Shown here one piece after another: positions 11,687-22,077 of a stretch of DNA of 64,000 bases. Source of the DNA: Melastoma dodecandrum (Eukaryota; Streptophyta; Magnoliopsida; Myrtales; Melastomataceae); NCBI GenBank assembly GCA_029817715.1, contig JARUPY010000087.1:1922001-1986000 (forward strand), written 5' to 3'. The first letter of the stretch is position 1; each line of letters starts with the position of its first letter. The notes beneath the pieces are model-generated. The model was given only the letters and a program-made list of their open reading frames with translations. It had not been told where the DNA came from and made no database searches. The position numbers and the translations under genes are program-made.

Positions 11687-13665
11687 ATGGTTTTTGAATT
11701 AGTTTTGATCGTTATGTCTACGGTGTATACATCTTCTGCACCAACCATAGGGAGTTCTGCTACTGAAAGTAATGAGTTGGGAATGGAGCTTCAAAAAGAA
11801 ACTGGTGCATTGGAAACGATAGAGATTAATTCAGCAAGTGAAAAAGTTAATGTAGTACAGAAAGATGCACAAGTAAAAGATAATTCAAAAATAATAAAAG
11901 GAGGAAAATATCAGTGGTTTCGGTAGATTTTGAAGAAATATCGAATAATGGGGAGAAGAAGGCTAAATCATCTCATTGCCGCCATCTTTTGACAATTGTT
12001 AAATTGGGAAGCACATCTCACTTAAAGAGGTACATCTCACTAATTTTTTCGTTAATCAATGGAGCTAAACTTATACTTCCCACTTTGGATTTGGGAAAGT
12101 TTGACATGGAACAAATGAGGGAGGCAGCTGCGTATTGAATTATGATGCATGAATATCCATTTTCTATTTTGGATGAAGAGGGTCTCAATATATTGATGAA
12201 GTTAGGGATGCCTGAATAGAAAAAGATTGACAGTTACAGGCACGGCATATTGCATCAAAGTTTATGATATTGAAAAGAGAAAATTGAAAAAGAATATCCA
12301 GAGGTGTTAGCAAATCAGTTTGAGTTAGAAATCAAAGACAAAAGATTGAGTATATGGTTTGTCACTAGGCATTGGATTGACCGCTCTTGGAAATTACAAA
12401 AGAGGGTGTTGAGCTTCTTTCATATTCCACCCCAAGAACAAGTATTCTAACATCTGATGCAATTTTTAAATGCATAAAAGATTGGATTATTGAAAACAAG
12501 GTTTATTTTGTTATGATTGAAAATTCATCTAATAATGATGTGGCTATCAAATGTCTCAAGGAAATTATTGGGTGAAAGAAAGTTATTTCATGTTCGATGT
12601 TGTGCGCATGTGTTAAACCTTTTTGTGCAGGATGGGTTGGCTGAAATTAAAAACATCATCAAAGTAGTGAGGTAAAGTGTGGAATATGTGAATCGTTCTG
12701 ATGATAGGATGTCCAAATTTGTTGAGTGTGTGCAACAACTACAGTTGAAAGAAAAAAAAAAGTTCGAGATTGCAAAACTCGATGGAACTCGACTTTTGAG
12801 ATGCTTAGTTGTGTGATATGTTCAAGGATGCTTTTAAAATGTTATATCAACGCGATTCATTATTTGATTGTTGCCCTTTGGAGGAAGAGAGCTCAAAAGA
12901 CTTGTTCATTGTTGGAGCCATTTTGGACAGTTACACAGATTATTTCAGATAGCGAATACACTACTTCAAATTAATATCTTCCAGAAGTTCAAAAGGTAAA
13001 ATTGGCTTTGGATATTGTTGTAGATCATCAAGATGATTTTATTGAGGTATTAGCAAGTAACTATTGGGGCGATTGCAATTTGTTGATGGTTGTTGTTGCT
13101 GTGCTTGACCCAAGCCAAAAAAATGATGGCAATTGATTTCTGTTTTCAAAAGCTTTATTCTGAAAGAGATATTTCAAAGAATAAGGATTTGGTCATAAAG
13201 CCGTTGAAAACCTTTATGAAGAGTATGTTGTGGAGTTTTCTGAGGCCTCTTCTAGCTCTTTGAATTCTGAAGGTTTGGGTTCTTCTAGCATTGTTTGTGG
13301 CCAATCAAATATTACATAAAATTGGGATGATTTTGAATCATATCGCGAAAAACATGAGACTTACGGGCTAAGAAAAGCTGAATTGGCTGAATACTTGGAG
13401 AAAAGTCGTCTCAATAAAAGTGAATTGATAAGGATTTATCTTTTTTGATTGGTGGAAAATGAATCGGGTGCATTATCCTATTTTGTCGATAATAGCAGTT
13501 GATATTTTAGCCATCCCAGTAAGTTCAGGCTTCTGAAGCTACATTCAGTATTGGAACGAGGGTAATCGATGCTGATCATTCTCCCTTTCTCAAAACACGC
13601 TAGAAGCATTGCTTTGTGGAGAAAATTGGCTTCGACATTCACATGGGGTGAAAAGGAATGAAAAT
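11687..13665 (+). pseudogene. hAT family transposase (BED finger, RICESLEEPER-like), broken
   Basis: Family segments appear in order but in several frames. A BED-type finger lies at 11914-12030 (DFEEISNNGEKKAKSSHC then TSHLKRYI; the first zinc Cys appears replaced by Ser). MREAAAY then MMHEYPFSILDEEGLN follows at ~12110-12200. FVTRHWIDRSWKLQKRVLSF is at ~12360. RKLFHVRCCAHVLNLFVQDG is at ~12578-12640, KTRWNSTFEML at ~12775 and VAVLDPSQK...MMAIDFCFQKLY at ~13095-13160. ASEATFSIGTRVIDADHS of the C-terminal dimerisation domain is at ~13530-13580. There are in-frame stops (for example after IIKVVR near 12672) and several frameshifts, so no active enzyme can be made. Confidence 0.85.
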
Positions 13666-14995
13666 GTAAGCTTCTTATGTATAAGCTTGCAAATTTGAGA
13701 ATTGTATTATTCATTAATTGTGTCAATACTCTGAACTTCACATGTCTCCTTTTTCTTTCTTTTATAGAAAGGCAAAATATGTCAGGACATATTTATTCAA
13801 GTGTCTAATTCAATATCTTGAAAGTAAGTTAAGTATCATTACTTGTTAGCTATAATTTTAAGATATGTATATTGTTATGATGATTGGAATATCCTTTATA
13901 TATTTTATTCAATGCAGGTGATGTCATCGTGGTACTCTTAGGATGTGCTAATTAAGCTGTTAAAGTGGATGTTTTGGAAGCGGTTCATGCGGCTTGTGGT
14001 TGTTTTGGAAATTTTGGGATAGTTCTTGTGGAAATGTTTTATAAGCGCAGGCCTTTTATTTGTGGTTGTTTTGGAAAATTTAGAATGATTCTTATGGAGT
14101 TAAGCTATCAATTTGTGGATGTGAGTGCTTATAAATGAAGTTCGAAAGGTCTTTTTCCCTCTGTCATATAATTTCGAGCCAATCGAGCCGAGTTCGAGCT
14201 ACGTGTGATACTGTGTTCGGGTTGTCAAGTCGAGTTTAGGTTCGATGTAAATTTGAGCCTATCGAGCCGAACGCGAGCTCCATAATATTGAAACGAATCC
14301 AGGATGAGCTCAAATTCGAGCTTTGTATTTCTGTTGTCGAGCTGAGGTCGATCCTAGAAAGATTTAATCTCGGCTTGGCTCATTTTCATCCCGAACTTTA
14401 ATTATATTTGTTTTTATTTTTTGGATGGTCTGATTATGTCATGGGGAGGAGGTTTCGTGATGTGAATTTAATAAAAGGGTGTGGCGTCTATTGTTTGGGT
14501 TCCTTTCTTTCTCTCTTTCTAGTTAGTTATTATATGCAAGGAGCAGAGATAGAGATAGAAAGTGCCTATCGAAGAATAAGAAAAAAGAAAGATCGAGGTG
14601 TGCAAAAGGGTAACCCTCTCCTTCTGTCTTTCCTCATCTTCTTGCTAATTCAAAGTAAGGATCTTGATGTTGATTGCCCTCCTTCCGTGCTGATAGACAT
14701 AGAGAGGAGTGATATGTCATGAAGGGTGTAAATAGAGTTGTCTTTTTATATGTAAGATGATTTTGTATAGAAGAATCCGAACCAAAACTGTAATCGGCAC
14801 GGAAACCGGGGCAATTTAGGTTCTAGGTGATTATTTAATTCATGGGTAGGTTCTAAATTCTAAAATTTAGAAACCAAATTATTTAGGGTAAATTTTAAAT
14901 TATACGTCTGAAACCTACTCATCCGAAACCTACTCATCTGAAACCGTATCGACCGTAGCTACATCTCCCAATAAAGAAATTAAAATGGCATGGAT

Positions 14996-15424
14996 TAGGT
15001 GGTGTTAATTAGCCGGACCGGCTCGCGAACTACTCGGCCCGAGCCCGACTTGAAAAAAATTAAAGCTTCACAAGCTCGGGCTCAGGCTCAAGCTTGAACT
15101 TTTGATAGTCAAGCCGGACTCGGGCTGACTTACGGACCTGACGAACGGTCCGGCTCGGCTCGACAGATTTTATAATAAATAATTAAAATAATAAATATTT
15201 TAAAACTTTTTTTAAATAATTATTTAAAGTTTTTAGAAAATTTTTAAAGAATTTTTGAAAAAAATTTAGGAGAATTTCGGACTCGAGCCGAGCTCGGTCT
15301 CGGGCTCGGCCTAAAACTTTTCGGATGGACTCAAGTCTGAGTTTGATTAAACAGAGTTCGATCAGGCTTATACTTCAGACACTATAATCCTACTCAAGCA
15401 TGATCCGACTCATTAACACCCCTA
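14996..15424. mobile_element. Short non-autonomous hAT-type element (MITE)
   Basis: The left end reads TAGGTGGTGTTAATTAGCC and the right end, on the minus strand, TAGGGGTGTTAATGAGTC. Flanks GCATGGAT (14988-14995) and GCCTGGAG (15425-15432) match at six of eight positions, consistent with an aged 8-bp target duplication. Sub-terminal regions are rich in GGCTCG/CGAGCC motifs around an AT-rich middle. It is 429 bp long with no coding capacity. Confidence 0.6.
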
Positions 15425-15432
15425 GCCTGGAG

Positions 15433-16045
15433 GAGCGAATATTAATTTCAAGAAGTCTATTGCATTCTCATCGTACGCACTTATTATTTTTTTATAAAAA
15501 TCATCGGTAAAACGATTTCATAATAATAATTATTCTCTCCCATCTTTTTATCACCGCTGCTTTTCTTTCCGTGGGGTGTGGCCCCCCAACCATCCCCTGC
15601 CACCTTTCGGCCTCTGGTGACCTCATTACAAGTCCACGTGTCTACGTAATCCAACCCGAATTCAATCCTTTTCCTCGGTCCAGGACTCACATCACCACGA
15701 CGCTTCTTCGCAAGCCTTTCGAGAAGGCAAAACACCAACACCACCAGTACCACCAACAAATCAACAACACCAACAAATAAAAGCACATTACGACTAGACT
15801 ACTCAAAAATACCATTTAATCGACTCAGAAGAAGCAGAGCAAGAATCAGAGTTCGGACAGGACCGAAGAGGAACAGCACAGTCACCGTCAAAACACATGT
15901 TAAGGGGAGGGGAAGGGGCGCTGAGGGATAGAGAGGGGTAGGGCAGCACAAGATATAATTAATTGTTTAAATGCCCAATCGGTCCTGAACTTTCGGCTAC
16001 TTCTTACAGGTCCTCGCCTGAAAGCAGGGAAAGGCGGGTCGCCGC
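15433..16045. other. Intergenic stretch, no clear gene
   Basis: A 69-codon plus-strand frame (15571-15780) and an overlapping minus-strand frame (15484-15786) both exist, neither with a recognisable family. CCACGTGTC at 15633-15641 is a G-box-like motif. The stretch may be old promoter sequence, but nothing confirms this. Confidence 0.35.
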
Positions 16046-16049
16046 TATT

Positions 16050-17205
16050 TTACTGTGTGCGATAGATAACGTGAGTACGAAACAGTAACCCACTGTGTCC
16101 TACTTTTTTTATGAAATAATATATTTTACGAAACAGGAGGTTATTATTTCGTACTTTACGAATACGAACCAGTTCGTAAAAAAGTACGAACTGGTTTCGT
16201 AAAGTAGGAACCCGTTCGTAAAAAAGTACGAACTGATTTCGTAAAGTACGAACCATCTCGTACTTTTTTACGAAACAATGTTATTGGGTCTCGTAAAATT
16301 GAACGGATTTTGGTTCGTAAATTATGAAGTGGTTTCATAAAGTACGATTCACTAATACTCTTTTATGAAATAGTTTCGTAAGAACCAGTTCGTACTTTTT
16401 TAGGAAACAATACCTTTGGGCTTCGTAAAATCGAACGGGCTTTGGTTTCTAAAGTACGAAGTCGTTTCGTAAAGTACGAACCACTTTCGTACTCTTTTAT
16501 GAAATAGTTTCGTAAGAACCAGTTCGTACTTTTTTAGGAAACAATTCCTCCCTTTCTTTCTTTTAGAGAGAAGACCCACTTTGGCCTCGTCTTCGACGAC
16601 CCGAGATATTGCCTGATTGGTCGAGTTCCAAGGCGAATACGAGGGGTCGTGGAAATTTAACCATTTCCATACCGAGCATTTGTAGAGTCAACGTAAGGGC
16701 AATCGAGTTTTGGCTTCATGATCCGGAGCCGAATGAAGGTCGCGAACTCGAGTATGAACAAACCACCAGCACAACAGCCCCGAGCAATGCCCTCAGGAAC
16801 GTCTTGCTCAGAGGAGTCGTGCTCGATTCAAAAGGGAAAGGAATCCTGAAAATACAAAAAAGGTCCCCGTATGGGAAATTGAATTGTTGCAATTACGTCC
16901 CCCGTTATAGGTTTGGAGAGATTCGGGTACTTTGTTACAATTTTGTACTTCTATTGTAATTTACGAAATTATTTTAGTTAAATTTTACGACGTGCTACGA
17001 ATAAAAACCCGTAAATTTTTATGAAACCAAAGGTACCGTTTCGTAAAAAAGTACGAACTGATTCATAATTTATGAAACCACTTCGTACTATACGAACCAA
17101 TTCCCGTTCAATTTTACGAGGCCCAATAACACTGTTTTATTATAAAATACGATGTGATTCGTACTTTACGAAATCAATTCGTACTTGTTTACGAACCGCC
17201 TCTCC
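16050..17205. mobile_element. Foldback element made of TTCGTA/TACGAA palindromic repeats
   Basis: Both arms consist of repeated near-palindromes of the form TTCGTAAAGTACGAA, spaced by AC(T/C)GGTT-type linkers. In the left arm a ~133-bp higher-order unit starts at 16258, 16390 and 16524. The right arm (about 16960-17205) is the reverse complement of the first of these units, sharing TTATTGGG(T/C)CTCGTAAAA followed by TTGAACGG. The region between the arms (16560-16950) is non-repetitive and holds an open frame. This structure fits a foldback or long-inverted-repeat transposon. The exact ends and target duplication were not found. Confidence 0.65.
16609..16959 (+). other. Open reading frame in the core of the foldback element, unrecognised
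   Basis: A 116-codon frame begins MPDWSSSKANTRGRGNLTIS and contains a hydrophilic middle (HDPEPNEGRELEYEQTTSTT). No domain was recognised and no TM or signal segment is convincing until a short hydrophobic tail that is already arm sequence. It may be a fragment of captured host gene or element-specific sequence; the frame may also be chance. Confidence 0.25.
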
Positions 17206-17548
17206 TCTCGCCAATAGGCCTTTTTTTGCGCCTTTGCTCCCCAATACTGAAATATACTGAAACAATATAATATGAGATCGTGATGATCTCCACCGTCGTT
17301 GTCATCTTAGTTTTATAGTTCTTTCTTCTTAAATATGTTAAGCGAGGTCAACAATTTTGGAGTTTTGATGTTGAGATAAAACAATTTTGGTCCATATGCA
17401 CAGGTAAAACAAGTTAATATGTGGTATAGCGAATTCCAAGGGTAACTACTGTTGGCGTGAATGCATAGTAAATCACCTATCAATTCTTAGTTCCTCAAAG
17501 GCACGGATCGGGCACTGGTAGCGAACTCGGGCTCAAGGATTAGGCCGG
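17206..17548. other. Intergenic gap between foldback element and Mpv17 gene
   Basis: About 340 bp that should hold the 3' UTR of the minus-strand Mpv17 gene. Nothing else was recognised. Confidence 0.5.
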
Positions 17549-19652
17549 TCATTGCCCCGATGCTACCTTCCTCCACATGTTCCTGCGGCGTGTCATTCCT
17601 ATAACAACAACATGGGGGGATGAGGGTGCGGTCGATGATGGGAATTCACGAGGGTGAATGTCGAGTACCTCAAGCGATTTCGGGGACGGCGGGCTGGGAT
17701 GCGCTTCAGCCAGAGAATTGGTCATTCGAGCTTCTGATTTTTCGTTTGAGAATCTGGCCACGGAAGAAATGAAACCATCATTAAGAGAGAGGATCCTATA
17801 TATGCCAGTTCGAAGCCAAATCAATCACGGGAATTTGTCGGGATGGTTATACTCACGTCGAGAGAATGGTAACCCAAACGAGCTCGACACAGTCAACCCA
17901 AAGAAGCCTTTGCTCCACAGGAATCACTCCGTACGTAATGAGATGTGCAAATGGCCACAGCTTCCACCCAGCCTGTACAGCATTCAGGATAATAGAATGG
18001 GAAACTGTCTCAGTGCACACAGCAAACCAAGAGATATCGTCTGAAGTTGCCTTCTAGAGTGGATCTGCCGCCTAATTGCATCGGATAATTTTTACTCATA
18101 CAGGCCATGAATCATAGTTGTTAACTGGAGCTGATTGGCATGAGTTGTAATGATGAAACAAACCTGGAATAGAAGAGCGACAGTGGAGCAACTTGTGGCA
18201 AGTATTTACTTACTGTCAACATAGGCCAGAACGTCGCTTTCAATTCAGTATATATGGCAACCGGCGACTCGAACCTTAAAAGAGCCACCACCGTATAGTA
18301 TATGCTGTTCCAAAGTGCAGCCCAGGCGGTTTGGTCGAATGCTACTTTCGCTGGTACCACCCACCAGTCTTGGAAAGGGAAAAGTGCCTGTTAAGGGGGT
18401 AAAGTCAAGAAGCTACCAAACCGGGCAACTCTAGAAACTAATCGAGGTGTGGAAAGAGAAAATCACCTCACAGAACTCGTAGTAGTAGTGAGAAAGGGAA
18501 CCGTGTAGAGTAAATCCAACGAGGCCGGATCTAAACATCCTTGCCCTGTCGAATTCAAACAGTGGTTTCCCTTCGAAGCACTGTGCGATCCAGTCACCGA
18601 GGGAGTATACCACACCACTGATGACCATCTTAGCCAGAACCGGGTTCGCCTTGAGAGCTTCCTCATAAGCACTCCAGTTGTGTTGAGGTGCGTATCTTAA
18701 AATCTCGTAAATAGTCCACCCCTAGAAACACATTAAGAAAAACCAAAATGCATCAGTCGTAGGTATAACAAGTCATCAATCATCTTGCTTCTTTCACCTA
18801 TGATCGAACAATTCTACGATAATTCGGCTCATTATCTGTCTGCACAATTCATGAAGGCAGAAAATTGGAGAGTATCAATGAAATTGCCTGCACAAGACAA
18901 TTTTTACATCCTCACAATCCTCCTGCAAAGAGAAAATTCCTGTCCTTAGCCTCAATCTCGCTTATCCACCCGAAACCTTAAGAAAAGGCTCCTGAAGAAT
19001 TGAGACGGTCACAAGAATTTCACTTCGGACCATGGAGAAGCACAGCATTCTACTACGTCAAAACTGCACATATCCAACAAGTACCAACCACAATTCATCA
19101 TCCTAAGACACCATTGACACCTGTTCATCCCTAGTTCGCCCCAGAAGCAGAAACAGGAAATAAGTTTCCACTCACATGCCAATAGTCGTGATCAATTGTC
19201 AATAACTTGGTGATGGCAAAACTCCCAGCGGCCAACACAATCAAGGCGTTGATGCTCCGATCCACCAACTTCTCCATCTCCTCCCTCTCGTCCTTCCCAA
19301 CCGCCGATGTCAAGGAGCCACCGCCACTCGAGGACGGGACGTCGAATGAGAACTGTGGCCCCTCGCTTGAAGCAAACCCGCCCACCAGCTCCGCCCCAAC
19401 TGCTCCTTCCAATCCCATCTCCAAGCTCGCGCCAACCGCCATCCCTTCCTGCTGGTCCGTGCTGTCCCCGCTTCGCACGGGTAGAACGTCTACTTCCTCC
19501 GTCACGGAATTCACAACGAACCTCGCTCTGTTACCGCTCGTTCTGACATGGGTTCTCGAGAAAGCTGCGACCTTGGTAGGTTTGGGAACCGAAGCCTTTG
19601 TGGGGTTGAGCTTAGGGAGCGGAATCAGGCTTCGTGGGTGGAAAGACGCCAT
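17549..19652 (-). CDS. Mpv17/PMP22 family membrane protein, probably plastid-targeted
   Basis: Five exons on the minus strand: 19652-19176, 18721-18467, 18387-18214, 17972-17857 and 17753-17549, all GT-AG and phase-consistent, giving 408 residues. The first exon encodes a Ser/Thr/Arg-rich leader (MASFHPRSLIPLPKLNPTKA) that looks like a chloroplast transit peptide, then a variable linker. The Mpv17/PMP22 core follows: ALKANPVLAKMVISGVVYSL, GDWIAQCFEG, FRSGLVGFTLHGSLSHYYYE, DQTAWAALWNSIYYTVVALL, FWPMLTAGWKLWPFAHLITY, VIPVEQRLLWVDCVELVW. The family forms four-helix channel-like proteins of organelle membranes. After SNEKSEAR the tail is longer than I recall for relatives, so the last exon may be extended or mis-spliced. 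Substrate unknown. Confidence 0.9.
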
Positions 19653-22077
19653 CCTTGATGGCGGGGATGGGGGAGAAGCACGAGCAGAAGAAGTAAGTCG
19701 CTCTGTTTTTTAGCGTTTCTCCAAACTTCGGGGTGACTGAGGCTGTCGGGTTATATCTCATTTGCATGGATGGATGATCCCCTGGTTCTGGATGACAGTT
19801 GGATCTCGACCTCGGGAGTTTCTGTTGGACCTGCACACTTGTGATCCACAAATCGATTTTATCAGATTCTCTTTCAACTTGGGAGGAAGAAAACAAAACA
19901 AGAAATGGATGAAGATGAACCCATGCCTTATGCTGGCTGGGATCTCAAGGGAAATGCCATATCACATCACCAACCGGACTTGCATTTTCCATTGGTTACT
20001 GACCCCACAGAATTCCATGGTGGAGGAAACACCCCCCATCTTGAAAAATCTGGGGGAGGCCAATATTGAACGGACAGAAGAAATGTTGGAGTTTTTTTTT
20101 TAATTAGAAAATTCTTAACTCCTATTTTTTAAAGTTTAAACTCGATTATCTTAAATTTTTGACATAATAAAACATGAGTTGGTACCCTGAGTTCACTTCT
20201 TTATGTCAAAGATGAATTCTGTTTTATAAAACCCGAGTTCGAGACATTATTTCAGAAATTTCGAAACAGTATAATATAAAATGTGAAATGTTAACACTAA
20301 TTAGGAAAAAGTTGTTGGTTCATAAAACATTTTACAAAATAATGTTGTTAGTTTCAAAATTTCTTGACTAATACATTTAAATCGGTGTTTCAAATATCGA
20401 TTTTGTTAGGGAAAAATGAAAACACTAATTTCTCTTTTGAAGGTCGAAATTGGTGTTTTTCCAATTTTTTTAGGTAAAATCGGTGTCAATGATAAAAATC
20501 GTTACACGGAGAATTAATCTAGAAATTTTATAACTTTCAACCCTATTTTGCAACTAACATTAAGTAACAAAACTCATTATTTGAGTCCCCCACGCTCTTT
20601 GACTTTGGGTTTTGAACTCCAAGTCCTAAATCCAGGTGAAATATGCAATTTTTGGAAGTGGGATGTTCGTATAATCTCACACTAATATGTTAAGGATATA
20701 TATACATAAGATGGTAAATTTTCTCTAAGTAAAAAAAAATGAACACGTCCTAATGTGGAGGCTGTTACCTCTCCTAATTGGCTAACATATGAAGATACCT
20801 TTCGATCATGTTTGATGATCATATCCTTTCAGTATTTCATGGATTTGAGAGAGGATTTTATGAGCTCATCCCCCCCCCCCCCAAATCCATGAGTCTTCAT
20901 TGATCCTATTGCTTGAGAGTGATCACTTTGTGTAAATGGAATATCGGTAGATCTATAATCCAATCCATTACTGGGTGGATGGGTCGTTCTTATACAAATC
21001 AAGAGGTAGTTGTCGGGGGGTGAAAAGCAATGAATCTTATATGACATTTTCGACCATATGCAATATTCAATAAATAATGAATTTTTTATTTTTATTTTTA
21101 AATTTTATCAATTCCAATAAAAGTAAACCAAACCATTAAAGATATTAAATATGAAATTTATACTTTTTCCTAACATATCCGAGAATACTATCTAGGCATA
21201 ACATTTATAAAACTTTAAATTGCCAATTATACAATAAATAAATTATTACTATATGAGAAGACCTTCAATTTTGGTGATAAATACGATATTCTTTTATTAC
21301 GAAAAAACTATTTAATATCTTTATTTAGTCAAGCGAGTGACCAAAAATTTGATAATAGTGAAAATAGAGATATGTTCACGAACCGTAGTCAAATATTTGC
21401 TGTTTGTTTTTCTCTCCTTTTGGTTCGCTACTCATCTGATTTTCGCTATTAATGGGGGGGAAAGCTGTGTCGACAGCACACCACGCCAAAACCGTTTTGG
21501 AAGTTGATGTGGATCTTATTGGGCCGGATTTCGGAGAGGCCCATTTGGAATTCCACTCGAGTCGGTTTTCCAATAGATGGGCCCCAGTGACGGAAGCCCA
21601 TCATAATTTCCTCCAAATCCTGTGAGGAAAACCGGCTCCGGCTCCCCAAAAACCCTAACCTACCAAAATCGGATCGTTCAATTGTTTGTGTTTCGGCTAT
21701 TGGAGAAAAGGTCATCGATTCCCTCCCTTTGGAATTTCCCAATTTTTATCCTCTGTAGTAGAAAGAAGTAGGTTGTTGAGGAATTTTTAGTCTTCAATTT
21801 GATGAAGCTCCGTTGGTTGTTGTACGTATTGCTTATGATTTGTTTTGCGTAGAGTAGATTTAGTTCTCGTTGCTGGATTTTCTATGGGGTTGGAAAGTGA
21901 TGAGGTAGATGAACGATTAGGAGGGGGCTCATTTTTTTTTTTTTTTGGATATCGGATGATGATTAATGGAATCCAGGGTATGCGAGATGGCTGGATGGAC
22001 AATTTGCTGCAGAGAATTGTTGGGGTGTAATGGGCGTGGGTGTTCGATTAATGGTTGACACAGAAAGCTGACATAGT
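19653..22077. promoter_or_regulatory. Shared divergent promoter region of Mpv17 (-) and LDL2 (+)
   Basis: Some 2.4 kb separates two divergent start codons. The part from 20100 to 21400 is AT-rich and featureless except for a C run at 20870-20882. Near LDL2 the telo-box AAACCCTAA stands at 21650-21658, a motif common in promoters of plant genes active in dividing cells. The stretch 21660-22077 is probably LDL2 5' UTR and may contain an intron: it has many upstream ATGs and a T-rich run at 21931-21946. Confidence 0.5.

Larger units (their letters stand above)
9889..14397 (+). mobile_element. Degenerate autonomous-type hAT transposon
   Basis: The left end near 9889 carries AGGGTGGTTACTCGAGTCGAGCTCGAGC-type sequence; the right end near 14160-14397 carries many GAGCCGAGTTCGAGCT and GGCTTGGCTCATTTTCATCCC motifs in inverted orientation. 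This sub-terminal enrichment of CGAGC motifs is typical of plant hAT elements. Between the ends lies a broken BED/hAT transposase (11687-13665) and, upstream of it, a fragment of a Rab GTPase gene. A CTT microsatellite sits at about 10052-10074. The exact ends and the 8-bp target duplication are not certain. Confidence 0.6.
9584..14955. mobile_element. Possible outer hAT-like insertion enclosing a second hAT element
   Basis: The nine bases TAGCTACAT stand at 9575-9583 and again at 14956-14964. Immediately inside the left copy the sequence begins TTAGGGGTGAGCATCAGG, a common start of hAT-type elements. Regions rich in GGTTCTA/TAGAACC motifs follow on the left (9640-9780) and precede the right copy (14800-14950), in opposite orientation. 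A clean terminal inverted repeat is not visible at the right end, so that end may be eroded. The repeated 9-mer is seen; the boundary is inferred. Confidence 0.35.

Noticed and set aside
16050..17205. CRISPR-like look of the regular short repeats
   Set aside because: The units are near-palindromes without conserved-length unique spacers, are inverted on the other side of a core, and the genome is a plant.
19207..19713. A 168-codon plus-strand frame
   Set aside because: It is the antisense shadow of the first Mpv17 exon.
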